Source: an uncultured bacterium | GTDB taxonomy: Bacteria; Bacillota; Clostridia; Lachnospirales; Lachnospiraceae | Length of the DNA stretch: 64,000 bases | Reading direction: 5' to 3' | NCBI GenBank assembly: GCA_948467735.1 | Contig: CAOKFN010000002.1 | Span: 1 to 64,000, forward strand | Part shown: piece by piece, positions 63,102-64,000 of the stretch | How positions within the stretch are numbered: position 1 is the first letter of the stretch | Layout: each line of letters starts with the position of its first letter | Program-made: the position numbers and the translations under genes | Notes under the pieces: generated by a model | The model's input: only the letters and a program-made list of their open reading frames with translations | The model's database searches: none | Told to the model about the DNA's origin: nothing

Positions 63102-64000
63102 ATGGGAATCGATATGAGGATAATACCTAAGAAAACAAATGTATCCATGGAGTTTTTTAATGGTTTTACCACCGGGGATGTGGCCGTGGGATTTATGGGT
63201 GCGGTGGTGGAGGTGGCTATTCTGGTCTCCAATCTGCCGGGAAAGTTTTATGTGATGGCGGGCGTTCTGGTGGCGACGGCGCTGCTTTTATTAAAGCTGG
63301 ATGACGAAAGAAATTATATTTTTCTGTTAAATATTTTAAGGCATTTTGCATACCGGAGGAGGTATGCGAAGGTTCTTCCCGAGAAGAAGCGCGGTGAGAA
63401 AGGGCCCAAGCTTGAGAATATCAGGAAGGTTATCGCCTATACGGGGATTGAGGACGGATTTATATTATACGACAGGAAGTATTACGGGGCGGTTTTGGAG
63501 CTTTCCAGCGTGGAGTTTCGGTTTTTCAGCGAGTTTCGTCAGGATAATGCCATTGAAAAGGCTTTAGGCGGCGTGCTGCGGAATGTAAATCCCAATTATT
63601 CGGCAAATCTGGTGAAAGTGGAGCGTCCGATTATTTATGATGAGTTTGTGAAGGCGGAGGAGGAAAAAATAGAGAGCCTGAAGGCCGCCTATCGCCGCGG
63701 GATTGTCTCGGAGGAGGAGCTGAAAAGGCGGATTGAGATTATCTATGGAAGAATCCGGGAGCTTGAGGAGCTTTCTTTTGATAATAAGGTGGTGCTGCCG
63801 TTCTTTTACCTAGTGTTGTTTGACAGCGACAAGAATTTATTAAATCATCAGGTGGACACGGCCTTGGAGCTTTTGGGGAACGGGGAGCTTCCGGCGCGCC
63901 GTCTGGACGACAAGGAGCTGGCGGCCTTTTTGAAATATACCCAATGTCTGGATTTCGACGAGAGGGATTTGGACGGCTTGGAGCCGGAGGAGTATTTTGA
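63102..64000 (+). CDS. virB4: PrgI-VirB4 fusion ATPase, N-terminal part (runs off the window)
   Basis: The frame is open from 63102 (ATG) to the window end, about 299 codons without a stop. Residues about 20-75 hold two membrane segments and KLDDERNYIFLLNILRHFAYRRRYAK, which resemble PrgI, a small protein usually encoded separately before VirB4. The following part (ENIRKVIAYTGIEDGFILYDRKYYGAVLELSSVEFRFFSE...) matches the N-terminal domain of VirB4/TraE ATPases; the P-loop would lie beyond the window. The start is either 63102 (GGGAGGG close upstream) or 63114. This ATPase powers the secretion channel. Confidence 0.82.
   Translation, partial: MGIDMRIIPKKTNVSMEFFNGFTTGDVAVGFMGAVVEVAILVSNLPGKFYVMAGVLVATALLLLKLDDERNYIFLLNILRHFAYRRRYAKVLPEKKRGEKGPKLENIRKVIAYTGIEDGFILYDRKYYGAVLELSSVEFRFFSEFRQDNAIEKALGGVLRNVNPNYSANLVKVERPIIYDEFVKAEEEKIESLKAAYRRGIVSEEELKRRIEIIYGRIRELEELSFDNKVVLPFFYLVLFDSDKNLLNHQVDTALELLGNGELPARRLDDKELAAFLKYTQCLDFDERDLDGLEPEEYF

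Noticed and set aside
57568..64000. Calling the right end an integrative conjugative element
   Set aside because: No integrase, relaxase or att site is visible in the window; only channel and coupling genes can be supported.

Overview
The window is a chromosomal stretch from a low-to-mid GC Firmicute, most likely a Lachnospiraceae-type Clostridium relative. Evidence: the classic origin order (mnmG-mnmE-jag-yidC-yidD-rnpA-rpmH | oriC | dnaA-dnaN-S4-recF-gyrB-gyrA), strong AGGAGG ribosome sites, TTGACA-N17-TATAAT-type promoters, a TelA/XpaC pair, AgrC/LytTR-type signalling and an Mbh-ordered Mrp-like antiporter operon. The family assignment is inference. No rRNA, tRNA, CRISPR array, transposase or integrase was seen.

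Layout. 1-6808 (minus strand): tRNA modification (MnmG, MnmE), the RNA-binding protein Jag, membrane insertion (YidC, YidD), RNase P protein and L34. 6809-9008: a bipartite oriC with DnaA boxes on both sides of dnaA. 9009-16508: replication and supercoiling genes. 16600-24282: a Na+/H+ antiporter with a structured leader, small membrane proteins, a membrane-tethered PIG-L deacetylase with an acetyltransferase, a large multi-TM DUF6020-like protein and an unrecognised basic protein. 24283-29506: a 746-base non-coding stretch, then RtcB RNA ligase, a MoxR-type AAA+ ATPase and a metallopeptidase/VWA protein, which look like one RNA-repair or stress module. 29773-32542: TelA and XpaC. 32804-34976: an unknown protein, a HIT protein and a cytidylate-kinase-like protein. 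35265-45390: a ten-gene Mrp/Mbh-like antiporter operon with four NuoL/M/N-type subunits and no hydrogenase or quinone-module genes. 45501-50447: a Nudix hydrolase, a possible small RNA, and a two-component system whose histidine kinase is fused to an RsiV-like extracytoplasmic domain, followed by a second LytTR regulator broken by a frameshift. 51196-56994: 49-bp tandem repeats and a giant surface protein split by one in-frame amber codon. 57568-64000: a type IV secretion-like cluster (VirD4, a membrane-anchored surface protein, a VirB6-like channel protein, and a PrgI-VirB4 fusion running off the end).

The most interesting points are the kinase-RsiV fusion (a possible lysozyme or wall-damage sensor), the amber-split surface protein next to the secretion cluster, the RtcB/MoxR/VWA module in which the protease domain is duplicated and one copy is degenerate, the Mbh-ordered antiporter without its redox half, and an 18-bp minisatellite that appears inside both MnmE and GyrB.
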